64,000 bases of DNA from Thaumarchaeota archaeon SCGC AAA007-O23. Its GTDB lineage: Archaea > Thermoproteota > Nitrososphaeria > Nitrososphaerales > Nitrosopumilaceae. The notes under the pieces are model-generated. The model was not told the DNA's origin, ran no database searches, and saw only the letters and a list, made by a program, of their open reading frames with translations. The position numbers and the translations under genes are program-made. Of the stretch, positions 23,403 through 32,277 are shown piece after piece. The DNA lies in the NCBI GenBank assembly GCA_000402075.1, contig ARWO01000031.1, forward strand, positions 1-64,000. The letters run 5' to 3'. The first letter of the stretch is position 1. Each line of letters begins with the position of its first letter.

Positions 23403-23445
23403 CCCCAGTATTTTTTATAGATAAGATCTGAGGCTAAACCTAATA

Positions 23446-24276
23446 TCAGGCTCTAGGAGTGCCACAGCTACCACAAAACTTTGCTGTCGGCTTTAGTGAT
23501 TTTCCACAGTTATCACAGAAACTATTATCGTTGTTTTGTTCAACAGGTTCTTTAATTCCATCTCTTTTTGTTTGCCAGTTGCTGCTATGTTGTTCTGCAC
23601 GATTAATTACCTCCGATATGGTATTATCCATCAGATTCTGTAATCGTTTAACATTAGATTCTGTTATTCCAACAGGTTCTTTATTTTCATCAGGTTCTTT
23701 ATTTCCATTCTTCTCAATTCTTCCTATTTCCTTTAATGTTTCATTTTGGTTTTTGGTTATGGCACGGTCCAGATCATTAAGAGAGGCTTCTATTCGTCCT
23801 TTTTCAGCAACAGCTGTTTGATAACCAGGTCTGGATTTGTAACTTTCATCTAAAAGATCCCATGCTACACCAAGTAGACTGGTACGGCGGTTTGCTACGG
23901 TGTAATCATCAAGAATGTTTGTTGCATCAATAACATTGATTTCGGCTTGCCCTAATCTTGATCTCGTATCTGATCTTTTCCAAAACAGATCATCCCATTC
24001 CTGAAACAACCTAGATAGTTTGTCGGAACACCTAGCAAAGTCAACATTTTCAGGGTCGCATTTTGCTTTCCACAAAGAGATTTTTTTATCTTCAGCATCT
24101 TTTTCAGCATCTGCTTTCACATTTATCGTAGACTTTTTGACACAGCAATCAGTACACGAATATTGATTATAGTATTTTGAATAGCGACCCTTTGCATCTT
24201 TACATTGTGTTTTCATGTATTTCTTTCTAAACACCTTTTTACATCCTGGACATTCTACCTTTTCTCGCCCAAACAT
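23446..24276 (-). CDS. coiled-coil protein with N- and C-terminal zinc-binding ends
   Basis: A 276-residue protein. The N-terminus has CPGCKKVF and, later, CTDCC with further cysteines between them. The middle is long and helical (residues about 60-230), and the C-terminus is a ribbon, FCDNCGKSLKPTAKFCGSCG. Two short ENKEP/GNKEP units occur before residue 200. No enzyme motif is seen. The ribbon closely resembles that of the 21.1-kb gene (CGRPLKPAAKFCGKCGS), suggesting a family of adaptor-like proteins here. Function unknown. Confidence 0.65.
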   Translation of the reverse strand: MFGREKVECPGCKKVFRKKYMKTQCKDAKGRYSKYYNQYSCTDCCVKKSTINVKADAEKDAEDKKISLWKAKCDPENVDFARCSDKLSRLFQEWDDLFWKRSDTRSRLGQAEINVIDATNILDDYTVANRRTSLLGVAWDLLDESYKSRPGYQTAVAEKGRIEASLNDLDRAITKNQNETLKEIGRIEKNGNKEPDENKEPVGITESNVKRLQNLMDNTISEVINRAEQHSSNWQTKRDGIKEPVEQNNDNSFCDNCGKSLKPTAKFCGSCGTPRA

Positions 24277-24339
24277 GTTTAGGAATAGATCCAGTTTCTG
24301 ATAAATCTGATCTAGTTCTCTCTTATAGAATTCTTATTT

Positions 24340-25026
24340 TTAAGAACGCCTCTTAGAAAAAATCAATATGATAACCCCCGCTCCAACAATGCCAGTAACA
24401 ACAAACGGAAATACCCAAAGTGGGTTTTCGCCATAGTCGGCTGATATGATTTTTACAGTAAAGACACCATCTGTTACTGCTGGTGGATCAGTAGAACCCT
24501 TCATCCCGTGAACAGAATATGATTTTATTGCAAACGGTGAGATGTCAAGATTTGATAGTACTGTTCGCAAGCCGTTATCAACAGTTAGCCCGCCTTGTTC
24601 AGAATATGTAATCTTTGTAGGTTTTCCTGGAGTCCAGCCATTTTCGTAAGCTGAATAAAGAAGAACGTATCCTGTTTCTGGAACGGCAGCAGCTATCCAG
24701 TATGAGTATCTTGGATGGCTTCCCATTCCAATCTCAAAAAATTTGTCAGCAATCTCTGAATCATAAATGCGTATTACCGCATCCCCATCTGGGTTTCCAT
24801 ACAACAAATCATTATGAAACTCTATCTGCCAACTGCTTGCATGTATATTTTCAAACTCTACTATCACCGCATTACTCTTGACTTTGTTGAATTCAAAATA
24901 GGGAATTTCTGTTTGGTGAATGATCAATGATGGGTTGCTGGGTTCAAGGTAATCTCCGATCATGGGTTCTTGGGCAAATGCAGGAATTATTGTAAAGGCT
25001 AGAAAAATAATAAGTAAATACTTCAT
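24340..25026 (-). CDS. secreted protein with C-terminal membrane anchor
   Basis: A 228-residue protein. A signal peptide spans 1-18 (MKYLLIIFLAFTIIPAFA), followed by a beta-rich extracytoplasmic domain. A C-terminal membrane helix at about 203-223 (WVFPFVVTGIVGAGVIILIF) is followed by a KRRS stop-transfer end. No cysteines or catalytic motif stand out. Thaumarchaea encode many such anchored surface proteins; the function of this one is unknown. Confidence 0.6.
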   Translation of the reverse strand: MKYLLIIFLAFTIIPAFAQEPMIGDYLEPSNPSLIIHQTEIPYFEFNKVKSNAVIVEFENIHASSWQIEFHNDLLYGNPDGDAVIRIYDSEIADKFFEIGMGSHPRYSYWIAAAVPETGYVLLYSAYENGWTPGKPTKITYSEQGGLTVDNGLRTVLSNLDISPFAIKSYSVHGMKGSTDPPAVTDGVFTVKIISADYGENPLWVFPFVVTGIVGAGVIILIFSKRRS

Positions 25027-25057
25027 ATTTTAGCAAATTTTCGACACGGATAAAAAT

Positions 25058-26203
25058 CTAGTCTACAAATGGTTTGCCATGGCCCAAGATGACCTTTGCA
25101 ACTTCTGGTCGTAGAATAAATTCTGATGGTGATTTTCCTTCTTGAATCAATGCACGCAACTTAGTGCCGCTAATCTGTTCCCTTGACTCTTCATCGTGAG
25201 GACATACTTTGGGGTTGGTAAATGTAAGACACTTCCTGCAGTAAAAGAATGCGGGAAAGAATATTGGTGCAATTTCAAGATCCTGATAATCATCAAATAT
25301 TTTTTGAGCTGCAAAAGGATCATAAAATTTTCCAACGCCTGCATGGTCACGTCCAATGATTATGTGTGTACAGCCATAGTTTTGCCTCATTATAGCATGA
25401 TGAATTGCTTCTTTGGGTCCAGCATACTTCATTTCTGTATGAAGAGTTCCTAACTTGCATCTATTCTCAGGATAATAATTCTCAATCATAGCTTCGTATG
25501 ATTTTATAATTACTTCGTCTTTGAAGTCACCAGATTTTTTCTTTCCAATAAGTGGATTAACGAAAACTCCGTCTCGCGTAGTTATAGATGTCTTTTGTAG
25601 AACCTCATGAGCAACATGCGGTGGATTTCTTGTCTGGAATGCAACAATTTTTTTCCAGCCAGCCTTTGAGAAGGCCTCTCTTGTCTCTAGAGGAGTCATT
25701 CTAAATTTTCTAATCTCTGTGTTTTCTGGTCTCTTGATATAATCTATTTTTCCACCCACAAGAAAATCATTCATTGCAATTGTTTTTGCCACACCAGGAT
25801 GTGAATTGTCATCTGTGCCGTAAACACCTTTTACTGTTTTCTCTTTATCAAAACTGAAAGTCTCTTCCACATTTAATACCGCAACTCCTAATCCATCAGG
25901 ATTTTTTAATAAAACATTACCAGAGTCCTTTATTTTTGAGGCAGTTGACTCGTCAACATCCAACACGATTGGGATTGTCCATGGTATGTCATTTGACAGT
26001 CTTCCTTTTGAAACGACAGACTCAAAATCCTGCTGAGATAAGAAACCTTCCAATGGACTGAATATTCCGTCAGCAATATTTTCCACATCATTTGCAAGAT
26101 CAGCGCTAATTGATATTGATGATAAACCAGAAGGGTCAATATTTGAAAATCTGTTTACTAGATTTCCACCGTGTGGTTTAGTTACTCCAGTGCCTTCGGA
26201 CAA
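25058..26203 (-). CDS. sat: sulfate adenylyltransferase (ATP sulfurylase)
   Basis: A 381-residue dissimilatory/archaeal-type ATP sulfurylase making APS from sulfate and ATP. It has the N-terminal PUA-like part (MSEGTGVTKPHGG...), then the nucleotidyltransferase motifs AFQTRNPPHVAHE and GRDHAGVGKFYDP. A Cys4-type knuckle, CRKCLTFTNPKVCPH, follows, and GTKLRALIQEGKSPS is near the end. It begins 5 nt after cysH, so the two form an assimilatory sulfate reduction operon. No APS kinase is fused or adjacent, in line with direct use of APS. Confidence 0.95.
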   Translation of the reverse strand: MSEGTGVTKPHGGNLVNRFSNIDPSGLSSISISADLANDVENIADGIFSPLEGFLSQQDFESVVSKGRLSNDIPWTIPIVLDVDESTASKIKDSGNVLLKNPDGLGVAVLNVEETFSFDKEKTVKGVYGTDDNSHPGVAKTIAMNDFLVGGKIDYIKRPENTEIRKFRMTPLETREAFSKAGWKKIVAFQTRNPPHVAHEVLQKTSITTRDGVFVNPLIGKKKSGDFKDEVIIKSYEAMIENYYPENRCKLGTLHTEMKYAGPKEAIHHAIMRQNYGCTHIIIGRDHAGVGKFYDPFAAQKIFDDYQDLEIAPIFFPAFFYCRKCLTFTNPKVCPHDEESREQISGTKLRALIQEGKSPSEFILRPEVAKVILGHGKPFVD

Positions 26204-26208
26204 GATTT

Positions 26209-26928
26209 TTACTTACTGTGGTCCATGTGTAAACCACATTCCTTATCGGATTGGTTTTCCCACCACCAGCGGCCTGCTCGTAAATCTTCGCCTGGTTTTA
26301 CTGCTCTTGTACATGGCTCACAACCAATACTAGGAAAGCCTTGATCAATTAATTTATTGTAAGGAATGTCATTTTCTTTGATGTAACCCATTGTTTGTTC
26401 CCAACTCCAATCAAGAATTGGGTTAAGTTTTACCATACTATCATGTTGTTCATCGATCTCAATTTTTTTAGATGCTTGTCTGTTTTGGGTTTGATCACTT
26501 CTAAGACCAGTAATCCAGCCATCCAAAGTAGACAGCATCTTATTCAAAGGATGTACCTTTCTAACGCCACAACATAATTTTCTGTTCTCAGCACTCTCGT
26601 AGAATAAATTCATGCCATGAGTTTGTACCATCTCAATTACTTCGGTTGCATCAGGAAAAGTGATTTCAATTTTAGTATTGTATTTTTTTCTTATTTTATC
26701 CATAACGTCGTATGTTTCCTGATTTATTCTTCCTGTGTCTAATGAAAAAACTCTGGCTTCTGGATTAATTTTTGATAACATGTGAATTACACATACATCC
26801 TCAGCGCCAAAACTTGATGCCAATGCAAGTTTAGGATGAATGTTTTCTAAACCCCATTGTAGTACCTCCTCAGGAGTTTTTAATTTATCATTTAATTCAG
26901 ATATTTGTTCTGTGGTAAATTTTGACAT
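26209..26928 (-). CDS. cysH: APS/PAPS reductase (CysH)
   Basis: A 240-residue reductase of the PP-loop family that converts APS (or PAPS) to sulfite. The start at 26928 (MSKFTTEQISELNDK) is chosen because the 24 upstream in-frame codons look non-coding. LALASSFGAEDVCVIHML carries the substrate loop. CCGVRKVHPL plus GCEPCTRAV supply the CC...CxxC set that binds a 4Fe-4S cluster, which points to APS as substrate. GLRSDQTQNR is also typical. It is the first gene of the cysH-sat operon. Confidence 0.92.
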   Translation of the reverse strand: MSKFTTEQISELNDKLKTPEEVLQWGLENIHPKLALASSFGAEDVCVIHMLSKINPEARVFSLDTGRINQETYDVMDKIRKKYNTKIEITFPDATEVIEMVQTHGMNLFYESAENRKLCCGVRKVHPLNKMLSTLDGWITGLRSDQTQNRQASKKIEIDEQHDSMVKLNPILDWSWEQTMGYIKENDIPYNKLIDQGFPSIGCEPCTRAVKPGEDLRAGRWWWENQSDKECGLHMDHSK

Positions 26929-27014
26929 AAAAATCATTTTTTGGTTTGTTTTATAATCATTACTGATATCAATCAATGACAATTCTAAAATTACAAACAA
27001 GTAGGTGGTATTAC

Positions 27015-28145
27015 ATGAAAAATGCTGTTTTAGTTATAGTGTTCCCATCTATATTTTCTAAAAATAAGGTCAGTTTCCTTATGGCAAATATCAAAAAAGT
27101 TCTCAAAATACAAAACCAAAAATTTTGCAAAATAAGAAAAGAAGACGATGTAATAATAGTTGAAGCAGATGATCCAGTTTTTGCATCATCAGCCATCAAC
27201 ACATTATTCGGAATAAAAGGAGTGGCGATTGCAAAACGAGTCAACAATAATTTCGAATCTATTGTAAATAGTGTATCAAAGGCCGCTGCAGATATTTTTC
27301 TTGAAGGTGAAAGATTTCTTTTGCAAATAGAGGGGCATGCTAAGGGATTTACAACTAAGGATATTGAGCTTGCATCTACTTCGTCCATAATAGAAAAGAC
27401 TGCTGGAATGGGAATCAAACCGGGTACTAGTAAAAAATATGATAGAAAGCTTTACGTCTATTTGACAAAACTAAATGCATACATTTGTATTTATTATGAT
27501 AACGGACTCGGAGGAATTCCCAACAACTCACAAAATAAGGAAATGGTCTGTTGTATTTTTGATGAATTATCAACGGTTTCATGTCTTGAAACAATAAAAC
27601 AAGGATTTGATGTAAAGATCATAGTTTGCTATAGCAAAGATTCAGAGTTGTTACATTTGGTTAGAATGGTTAATCAAATAATTCATAGAACAGTTAAACC
27701 AAAAATAAATTTGGAGTTTTATAAAATACCTGTTGATAAAAAACTAGCATCACTATTACTAGCAGAAATTACAACTAAAGTGCTAGTACGAATAGCAACT
27801 ATAAGCAGTACCAAAAGAATTTCTTTAGGTCTGTCTCCACTAATTCATCCAGTTGATTTTATTGAAAGCTTGATCAAACAAGCATACAACAAGAACTTGG
27901 TTCCATATTTTCCTTTATCTGGTTTAGATGATAATGTGTTTGAAAGTGCTAGAGAGATTGGTCTAGAAAAATATCTAGACAGAATTAAAAAATTAGGCAG
28001 CTCAAGATTTTATGATTCCAAGCAGCCTGCAAAAAAAATTGAAAAAATTGTTGAAGAATCCATCACAAGCAAAAAGACTGTCTCAGTTAATGTGGGACAA
28101 AATAACGTTCATGAGATCTTGGATGAAGTAAGATCAAATAATTGA
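27015..28145 (+). CDS. ThiI-like THUMP-domain protein with a degenerate PP-loop
   Basis: The preferred start is ATG at 27015 (MKNAVLVIVFPSIFSKNK), giving 376 residues. The N-terminal ferredoxin-like plus THUMP region (FLLQIEGHAKGFTTKDIELAS) and the C-terminal segment PYFPLSGLDDNVFESAREIGLEKYL match tRNA 4-thiouridine synthase ThiI. The adenylation PP-loop SGGxDS is not present; the aligned place reads CCIFDELSTVSC. It probably binds tRNA, but 4-thiouridylation by the standard mechanism is doubtful. It sits 7 nt before a glycosyltransferase gene. Confidence 0.75.
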   Translation: MKNAVLVIVFPSIFSKNKVSFLMANIKKVLKIQNQKFCKIRKEDDVIIVEADDPVFASSAINTLFGIKGVAIAKRVNNNFESIVNSVSKAAADIFLEGERFLLQIEGHAKGFTTKDIELASTSSIIEKTAGMGIKPGTSKKYDRKLYVYLTKLNAYICIYYDNGLGGIPNNSQNKEMVCCIFDELSTVSCLETIKQGFDVKIIVCYSKDSELLHLVRMVNQIIHRTVKPKINLEFYKIPVDKKLASLLLAEITTKVLVRIATISSTKRISLGLSPLIHPVDFIESLIKQAYNKNLVPYFPLSGLDDNVFESAREIGLEKYLDRIKKLGSSRFYDSKQPAKKIEKIVEESITSKKTVSVNVGQNNVHEILDEVRSNN

Positions 28146-28151
28146 AGATTT

Positions 28152-29387
28152 ATGAAAAAAATAGGTCAGTTTATCTATCCTTGGGGAAACGGGCATTACA
28201 CACGTATGATGAGGCTTGATGAGGTACTACCGAAATACCTCAATGAGGAGTTTGATACTCATTATTTTAGCAAGGGAGAAATTTACAAAAAACTGCTTGA
28301 AAAGTTTCCAGATAAACAAAAGAATGTACATGAAGTTTTAATGCCAACCCCCATAGATGGGAAGGTTGGTCCGAGTGTTGCGTTATCCTTACTTAACATA
28401 CTTTTTCCGGTGGAAGATAACCACTCGTTAGTAAATCAAGTTAAAAACTACATGAAAAAAGAGAGAGAATTCTATGACAAGGAAAAATTTGATGTTGTGA
28501 TAAATGATGGTGACATGGGATCTAATGTACTAGCTAAGAATAGAGGAATTCCTAGTCTTTTTGTAACAAATCAATATATGCCAAAGCTGTGGAAATCTCG
28601 AAGTTATTTGAAACCAGGACTATATTTTATATCAAAACAAATTGCAAAGGCCACAAGAGTGTTAGTGGCTGACTCAGCTCCACCTCACACAATCTGTGAA
28701 TATAACTTGAATTTTCCTGATGATATCAAAGATAAAGTCACGTATGTCGGCCATTTCTCAAATAGAAAATTGGTGAACTCTACATCACAAACTGATTTGG
28801 AAAGGCTTGTTGATGGGACAGATTTTGGATACTGGATGAGAACAGGAAATAAACCAACAAATGATGGAACTGGTCAAAGATATGAAGAAGTTTTTCATGA
28901 AAGTGAAATGAATGATGAAAGACGAATTATTTCTCATGCCAAGAATGACAAATCTATTGATAGAGTTGTTGGAAAGGATGGGAAAAAATATTCGGTTGGT
29001 GAGGCATATGAAAAAAAGATTGATTGGATTCAAATTGATATTGGTTTTTTGGCGGAGCAGGAAATGCAGACGATGTTAACTGGATGCAAATATGTAGTAA
29101 TCAATGGCTCTCATACAATAATGGGAGAAATAATGGGTATTAATTCAAAACCAATAATTGGTATGCCGATATATGATGAACACACAAATCAAATAAAATG
29201 GGCAGAAGAAAAGCAGTTGGGAGTTTTGGCTGAAAGTAAAAAACAAGTAATCAAAGCAATTCAAGCGATAAGGCAAGATTATAATAAATATCAAGAGAAA
29301 CTAGGAGTGTTCTCTGAAAATTTTGATGGAAATGGAGCAGAAAATACTGCTAAAATAGTCTCAGATATTCTAGAAAGAAAGAAATAG
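28152..29387 (+). CDS. glycosyltransferase, GT-B fold
   Basis: A 411-residue protein of the MJ1255/VC2487-like glycosyltransferase group. The N-terminal IGQFIYPWGNGHYTRMMRLD resembles the GHxxR acceptor loop, and the C-terminal GCKYVVINGSHTIMGEIMGI followed by PIIGMPIYDEHTNQIKWAE is the nucleotide-sugar binding half. Membrane segments are not obvious, so it is probably cytosolic or peripheral. It could act on a lipid or surface glycan; the donor is unknown. Confidence 0.75.
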   Translation: MKKIGQFIYPWGNGHYTRMMRLDEVLPKYLNEEFDTHYFSKGEIYKKLLEKFPDKQKNVHEVLMPTPIDGKVGPSVALSLLNILFPVEDNHSLVNQVKNYMKKEREFYDKEKFDVVINDGDMGSNVLAKNRGIPSLFVTNQYMPKLWKSRSYLKPGLYFISKQIAKATRVLVADSAPPHTICEYNLNFPDDIKDKVTYVGHFSNRKLVNSTSQTDLERLVDGTDFGYWMRTGNKPTNDGTGQRYEEVFHESEMNDERRIISHAKNDKSIDRVVGKDGKKYSVGEAYEKKIDWIQIDIGFLAEQEMQTMLTGCKYVVINGSHTIMGEIMGINSKPIIGMPIYDEHTNQIKWAEEKQLGVLAESKKQVIKAIQAIRQDYNKYQEKLGVFSENFDGNGAENTAKIVSDILERKK

Positions 29388-29410
29388 TTTTAACATAATA
29401 ATTTTTGTTA

Positions 29411-29480
29411 GTCTGGTACGTGGTATGTTCGATGGGCGAACTGACCTTAACGGGATGAAGATATAATCCACGTACTAGGC
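29411..29480 (+). ncRNA. candidate structured RNA in the 29388-29546 gap
   Basis: An 11-bp stem joins CTGGTACGTGG (29413-29423) to CCACGTACTAG (29468-29478) with a single G-U pair. Inside is a hairpin GTTCG/CGAAC (29427-29431 with 29437-29441) followed by CTGA...GATGA, which can form a kink-turn-like motif. A further hairpin, GTAGAA/TTCTAC (29488-29493, 29509-29514), lies downstream. A TATA-like AT-rich stretch precedes it. It may be an L7Ae-binding guide RNA or a new class; the strand is assumed from the CTGA/GATGA reading. It ends before the promoter region of the 29547 gene. Confidence 0.42.
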
Positions 29481-29546
29481 GTAATTTGTAGAAGTTGTTA
29501 TGCGATCATTCTACTTTGCGAACGCTTTTATGGAAAAAATTTAGTC

Positions 29547-29879
29547 TTGTCAACATTGCCTAATTGCCCAGAATGTGTTGCACGAGAAAAAAAGGCTCTT
29601 AAAATACAATATGAGACAGAGGCTAAAAATGCAGAGGAGGAAGGTAAAGATTACCTTATTCCCGCTGATAGAGATATAGGATCTGATATTGAAATACCTA
29701 TGAAATTAGACCCTTCCACAAAACATTTCATCTGCAAGAGATGTGGATTGTATGCCACTAGAGAACAAATATCTGACATACGTGATAGACTTAACCGAAG
29801 AGAATCTACAAAAGAAGACAAACAGTATGATTATTTAGAATGGTGGCAGAAAAGCAAGAAAGACAAACAGAAAGCGTGA
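29547..29879 (+). CDS. zinc-ribbon hypothetical protein, 110 aa
   Basis: Start TTG at 29547, giving (M)STLPNCPECVAREKKALK. The CPEC pair near the N-terminus and FICKRCGLYATREQ in the middle would form a split zinc ribbon, and the C-terminus is highly charged (KSKKDKQKA). A CTTTTATGG TATA-like box about 20 nt upstream fits a short leader. It is followed after 10 nt by the next gene. No function recognised; possibly nucleic-acid or ribosome associated. Confidence 0.65.
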   Translation: MSTLPNCPECVAREKKALKIQYETEAKNAEEEGKDYLIPADRDIGSDIEIPMKLDPSTKHFICKRCGLYATREQISDIRDRLNRRESTKEDKQYDYLEWWQKSKKDKQKA

Positions 29880-29889
29880 TTATAAAAAA

Positions 29890-30264
29890 ATGGGGAAGAA
29901 ACAGAGTGACATACCTGAAGATGTCAATAAAGAATTAGAGTCGCCTAAATTTGGAAAACCGATTGAACTCACAGCATCTGGATATATTTTGGATGTTAAT
30001 GAGAAAGACGGTAAAGTTGACATCCAAACTTATGAGCCTGTTTCTGGAGCCACAATTTTAGAAGGACTTTCTCTTTCAAAAAAAATTAAACTAAATGGAT
30101 TGGAAAAAGGTGTTATCTGTGAATTTAAGCTTGATGAATTAAAGGCGCCGTTAAGCAAAAAGACTATAGAATATTTGAAAGAACAGGGAATTATAATGGA
30201 TGCAATTATTCAGTTTGAATTAAAAGAAGTGAAAATAATCGATGAAAATTCAGAAACTACTTGA
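29890..30264 (+). CDS. hypothetical protein, 124 aa
   Basis: A soluble, acidic 124-residue protein (MGKKQSDIPEDVNKEL). It alternates predicted beta strands (IELTASGYILDVNEKDG, KVDIQTYEPVSG) with a helical stretch before the end. No known motif. Gap of 10 nt after the zinc-ribbon gene suggests cotranscription. It ends 2 nt before the convergent SDR stop. Confidence 0.55.
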   Translation: MGKKQSDIPEDVNKELESPKFGKPIELTASGYILDVNEKDGKVDIQTYEPVSGATILEGLSLSKKIKLNGLEKGVICEFKLDELKAPLSKKTIEYLKEQGIIMDAIIQFELKEVKIIDENSETT

Positions 30265-30266
30265 AA

Positions 30267-31073
30267 TTATTTTTTAGAAGTTCTTTTTGTTAGCTGCTTT
30301 CTAAACGCATTACCAATAATTGGATTTATCAGAAATGGAAAATTTTGTTTTGCCCATATCCCGGCCCTAGCAACTGAGGGAACAACAATCTCCAGTCTTG
30401 ATGAATTCGCAGCTTTGAGAATTGTGTTTGCTACTTTTTCTGGACTCAAGATAGCTATTGTAGAATGCCTTGAAAAATTTTCAAAAGATGGATGATCAAA
30501 CAAAGGGGTATCTACCATTATTGGGCTAACTACGGTTAGATCTACTCCTGTTCCAGAAAGCTCGTGTTTTAACCCCTCTGAAAAGCCCAGCATGGCAAAT
30601 TTAGTTGCGCAGTATGAAGCAACGCCTGGAACTCCGAAACTAGCACCAACAGATGCAACATTTACGATATGCCCTTGACCTTGTTCAATCATATGTGGAA
30701 GAAAATTTTTCGTGCAGTATATCATTCCAAAGTAGTTTGTTTCCATCTGTGATTCTATTTCTTCGATGGTAAGATCTGAAACCTTACCATAAATAACGAA
30801 TCCAGCATTGTTTACTAAAATATCAATTCGGCTAAATGTATCTATTACCGTATCAGTCATCTCCTTAACTTGTGATTTGTCAGAAACATCACACTGACAA
30901 ACTATAGCAGAATCTGTATATTGCGAAATTTCTTTCTGTACTTGAAGTAGTTTTTCTCTTCTTCTAGCTACCAAAACCACCTTTGCGTTTTTTTTAGCAA
31001 ATTTGATAGCCGCTGCCTCACCAATTCCACTAGAAGCGCCTGTGATTACAACCACTTTATTCCTGTAATTCAT
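30267..31073 (-). CDS. short-chain dehydrogenase/reductase
   Basis: Classical SDR of 268 residues: the NAD(P)-binding TGASSGIGEA, NNAGFVIYGK, the catalytic Ser in VNVASVGASFG, and the YCATKFA motif with Tyr and Lys. A basic residue pattern after the first strand (VLVARRREKL) suggests NADP(H). The C-terminus is Lys/Arg rich with a hydrophobic FLINPIIG segment that may contact the membrane. Substrate unknown. It lies next to the flippase-like gene in the same orientation. Confidence 0.85.
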   Translation of the reverse strand: MNYRNKVVVITGASSGIGEAAAIKFAKKNAKVVLVARRREKLLQVQKEISQYTDSAIVCQCDVSDKSQVKEMTDTVIDTFSRIDILVNNAGFVIYGKVSDLTIEEIESQMETNYFGMIYCTKNFLPHMIEQGQGHIVNVASVGASFGVPGVASYCATKFAMLGFSEGLKHELSGTGVDLTVVSPIMVDTPLFDHPSFENFSRHSTIAILSPEKVANTILKAANSSRLEIVVPSVARAGIWAKQNFPFLINPIIGNAFRKQLTKRTSKK

Positions 31074-31106
31074 AATTTAAAATTATTATAGAAAAATAAG
31101 TACTTT

Positions 31107-32204
31107 CTATTCAGTTTTGTGTTCCTTTTCTAAATGACTTGCAAATTTGCTATCGCTGAATAATTTACCGCAGACTGGACATTCGTTCTGAGTAGTTTCT
31201 GGTCTTGTATATTTACCTAAAGCAAGCTTGACTAGTAGAATCCAAGTTACTACAATTGGTACATAATATGTTGCAATCCTCCAGCCTATTACAGCGTTCC
31301 ATTCAAGCCCTGATTCTGGAATTACTAAATTAAAAGGATCTAGATTGTTAATATACGCAACAATTCCAAATTCTGCCAATCCGGAACCGCCTACAGTAAT
31401 AGGCAAGTTTCCAATTGCGTTTGCACCCATTACGGCCATAACAGATTCAAAAAATTCTATAGTAACCCCAAGGCTGTTTGCTATTACCAAAAATGAAACT
31501 CCGTAAAGTATCCATGCAATTAAAGCAATTAAGAAACCAACAGCAAAAACTTTTCTTGTTTTTGCTGAACCCAAATTTTCTCTGCTTAATGTACACACCT
31601 CTTCCAACCATTCATTGGTTTGTTTCAAAGATTCCTTACCACGTTCCTTTCCAAATTTTGTCATTAATACAGCAATACCTTTTGGTACCTGAAACGTGTG
31701 TTTTGATGAAATAAAAAACAAAACAACCCAAATCGAAGTTACCACAATACTAGTTGCTAAAACTATGGTAGCAACCACATAAGCACCGCTTAGTAATGCA
31801 AAAACCCCAGCAAGAATTGACAGTACACCTCCAGCAAGAACTTCTGTAACAATATCAAGAATTGCTACCCATGATGCCCTTGCTGGCGAGATTCGTTTTT
31901 TAGTTAAGTAATAAATTACTGCAAATTCTGCTCCAACAAACATTGGTGTCGTAAATTTAATGAATTCACTCCCAACTCTCATTGCTACTAAATTTTTAAT
32001 AGAATCAAATGGTCCAAGGAATGTTCTTGCTATGTAACTTAGCTTTAATCCTTGTAATCCCAATTTTGTCATCATAATTAATGCTGCAGCGGCGAATGGT
32101 AATGCGCCAATAGCAAGAACGTCTTCTAATTTTATATCAAATTGAATAACGATTATAATAATAGGAATCATAGTTGCAGGAATAACTGCAATTCGCCAGT
32201 CCAT
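31107..32204 (-). CDS. flippase-like (LPG-synthase TM / UPF0104) membrane protein with C-terminal C2H2 finger
   Basis: A 365-residue polytopic protein, eight or nine membrane segments. LPITVGGSGLAEFGIVAYI and GWRIATYYVPIVVTWIL are typical of the lysylphosphatidylglycerol-synthase TM/AglD-like family, proposed to move lipid-linked molecules. The last 30 residues are different: a classical zinc finger, CPVCGKLFSDSKFASHLEKEH (C-X2-C-X11-H-X4-H), presumably cytosolic. The fusion of a lipid-transport-like membrane domain with a zinc finger is unusual. Its role is unknown. Confidence 0.78.
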   Translation of the reverse strand: MDWRIAVIPATMIPIIIIVIQFDIKLEDVLAIGALPFAAAALIMMTKLGLQGLKLSYIARTFLGPFDSIKNLVAMRVGSEFIKFTTPMFVGAEFAVIYYLTKKRISPARASWVAILDIVTEVLAGGVLSILAGVFALLSGAYVVATIVLATSIVVTSIWVVLFFISSKHTFQVPKGIAVLMTKFGKERGKESLKQTNEWLEEVCTLSRENLGSAKTRKVFAVGFLIALIAWILYGVSFLVIANSLGVTIEFFESVMAVMGANAIGNLPITVGGSGLAEFGIVAYINNLDPFNLVIPESGLEWNAVIGWRIATYYVPIVVTWILLVKLALGKYTRPETTQNECPVCGKLFSDSKFASHLEKEHKTE

Positions 32205-32277
32205 TCGAAGAATTTTTCAAGGCATTCAAATATAAGCCAACCAAAAAGGATATTCTGACGAGCGAGGCTGAAGATTA

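Noticed and set aside
26929..27000. Longer N-terminus of CysH
   Set aside because: The extra 24 residues are not part of the family and would cross the start region of the divergent ThiI-like gene.
29411..29480. Assignment of the structured RNA as a canonical box C/D guide or a known riboswitch
   Set aside because: Only an internal CTGA/GATGA pair is seen; terminal C and D boxes at the correct ends are absent, and no known riboswitch core was recognised.
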